Source of the DNA: Pyxicephalus adspersus
Lineage: Eukaryota; Chordata; Amphibia; Anura; Pyxicephalidae
Assembly (NCBI RefSeq): GCF_032062135.1
Contig: NC_092863.1
Coordinates: 14,411,502-14,475,501 of the forward strand
DNA length: 64,000 bases
Direction of reading: 5' to 3'
Positions within the stretch are counted from its first letter, which is position 1; each line of letters begins with the position of its first letter. The position numbers and the translations under genes are program-made. Positions 52,481 through 64,000 of the stretch are shown piece by piece. The notes beneath the pieces were generated by a model. The model had not been told where the DNA came from, did not search any database, and was given only the letters and a program-made list of their open reading frames with translations.

Positions 52481-52700
52481 CTATTCTTTGAAGGGAGGGG
52501 CTGGCTTTGTTTGAAGTTTTTTTTTTTTCCTCTTTCTTCTTATGAGTCTGTGTATGAGTTTTGGTATTGGTTAAAGGGCTGGCCCAGCTGTTGTTCCAAC
52601 CTTAAAAAAAAAAGTATAGAGAGAGCAAGAATCTTTGGACCCCACCTCTCTGGAGTGGTGGTGGAATATAAAAAGGGGGTCTAGTCCAGCTGAGACACAG
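52481..52700 (+). promoter_or_regulatory. COL1A1 proximal promoter
   Basis: A TATA box, TATAAAA at 52,667-52,673 within GGAATATAAAAAGGGGGTC, sits about 150 bp before the start codon. It puts the transcription start near 52,695-52,700. An inverted CCAAT (ATTGG, 52,566-52,570) lies about 130 bp upstream of that start, followed by GGCTGGCCCAGC. Further upstream are a polypyrimidine stretch (52,519-52,542) and GGGAGGGGCTGG (52,492-52,503), a plausible Sp1-type site. TATA, CCAAT and pyrimidine elements in this order are typical of type I collagen promoters; factor binding is inferred. Confidence 0.8.
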
Positions 52701-52788
52701 TAGGAAGTTTCTGCTGGGGTCTGCATTGGAACTATACCACTAAAACCTACCCCTGTATGACTAGGACCTAAGAAGAACTTAACCAGGA

Positions 52789-52820
52789 CCACAGAGAGTC
52801 TACATGTCTAGAAACTAGAC

Positions 52821-52836
<16 letters not shown>
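52789..52836 (+). promoter_or_regulatory. Collagen 5' stem-loop spanning the start codon
   Basis: Outer stem CCACAGAG (52,789-52,796) pairs with CTTTGTGG (52,829-52,836), with one G-U wobble. An asymmetric internal loop follows. The inner stem ACATGTCTAG (52,802-52,811) pairs perfectly with CTAGACATGT (52,815-52,824) around an AAA loop. The true ATG (52,821) is inside the inner stem. This matches the conserved 5' stem-loop of type I and III collagen mRNAs, which binds LARP6 and couples translation of the alpha chains. The RNA-protein role is established for mammals and inferred here. Confidence 0.92.
52804..52818 (+). CDS. Upstream ORF of COL1A1 (MSRN)
   Basis: ATG-TCT-AGA-AAC-TAG within the 5' stem-loop. 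It ends two bases before the true start codon. It encodes only four residues and presumably acts by occupying scanning ribosomes. Human COL1A1 has an equivalent short ORF at this place. Peptide function is not implied. Confidence 0.75.
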   Translation: MSRN

Positions 52837-63910
<11,074 letters not shown>

Positions 63911-64000
63911 GTAAGATAACCAAACTTACTCTTCTTTACTGCCAAAGTAAATTTCAGTATACCAAATGAGCTCCCATCCCTGTTTTTTACAGCTTATAGT

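Overview
The window is animal nuclear DNA, most likely from an anuran amphibian. It holds one recognisable protein gene: the 5' half of a fibrillar procollagen alpha-1(I) gene (COL1A1) on the + strand, from its promoter near 52,500 to exon 29 at 63,910. The gene continues past the window end. Evidence for a vertebrate: a VWC-containing N-propeptide, 45/54/99/108-bp Gly-X-Y exons with GT/AG introns, tRNA-derived SINEs, L1- and L2-type LINE remnants, foldback MITEs and large GATA arrays. Assignment to frogs is an inference from the style of the dispersed repeats, several of which resemble repeats common in frog genomes; it was not tested by search.

Layout. Positions 1-52,480 are gene-poor intergenic DNA. 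No ORF there resembles a host gene, and most of the longer open frames fall in repeats or low-complexity DNA. The region holds: a head-to-tail tRNA-derived SINE pair (about 715-960, minus); three copies of one foldback MITE (1184, 2463, 30,640); six LINE 3'-end-like repeats, several with (TTA)n tails; a second hairpin repeat family (8161 and 9180); a 500-bp polypyrimidine tract (12.7-13.2 kb); a decayed L1/Tx1-like LINE 3' end (20.93-22.32 kb); a 180-188-bp tandem array (34.6-35.4 kb); a GATA array with a 184-188-bp higher-order period facing a TCTA array in the opposite orientation (44.1-45.6 kb); a 690-bp foldback element beside it (45.6-46.3 kb); and a striking palindrome built of smaller palindromes (49.11-49.56 kb).

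The collagen gene. A TATA box, an inverted CCAAT and pyrimidine/GC-rich promoter elements lie just upstream of a 5'UTR that carries the type I collagen 5' stem-loop, including a five-codon upstream ORF that ends three bases before the true ATG. The 29 exons read without a break: signal peptide, VWC domain with ten cysteines, short minor triple helix, N-proteinase site, N-telopeptide with its cross-link lysine, and the first 483 residues of the main helix. From exon 7 on, exon sizes equal those I know for human COL1A1. The N-propeptide exons are shorter. Helix Lys87, GLPGER at 127-132 and GVMGFP at 400-405 fall at their expected helix positions.

I found no previously undescribed system. The best leads are the nested palindrome at 49.1-49.6 kb, the opposed GATA/TCTA arrays with the neighbouring foldback, and the shortened N-propeptide.
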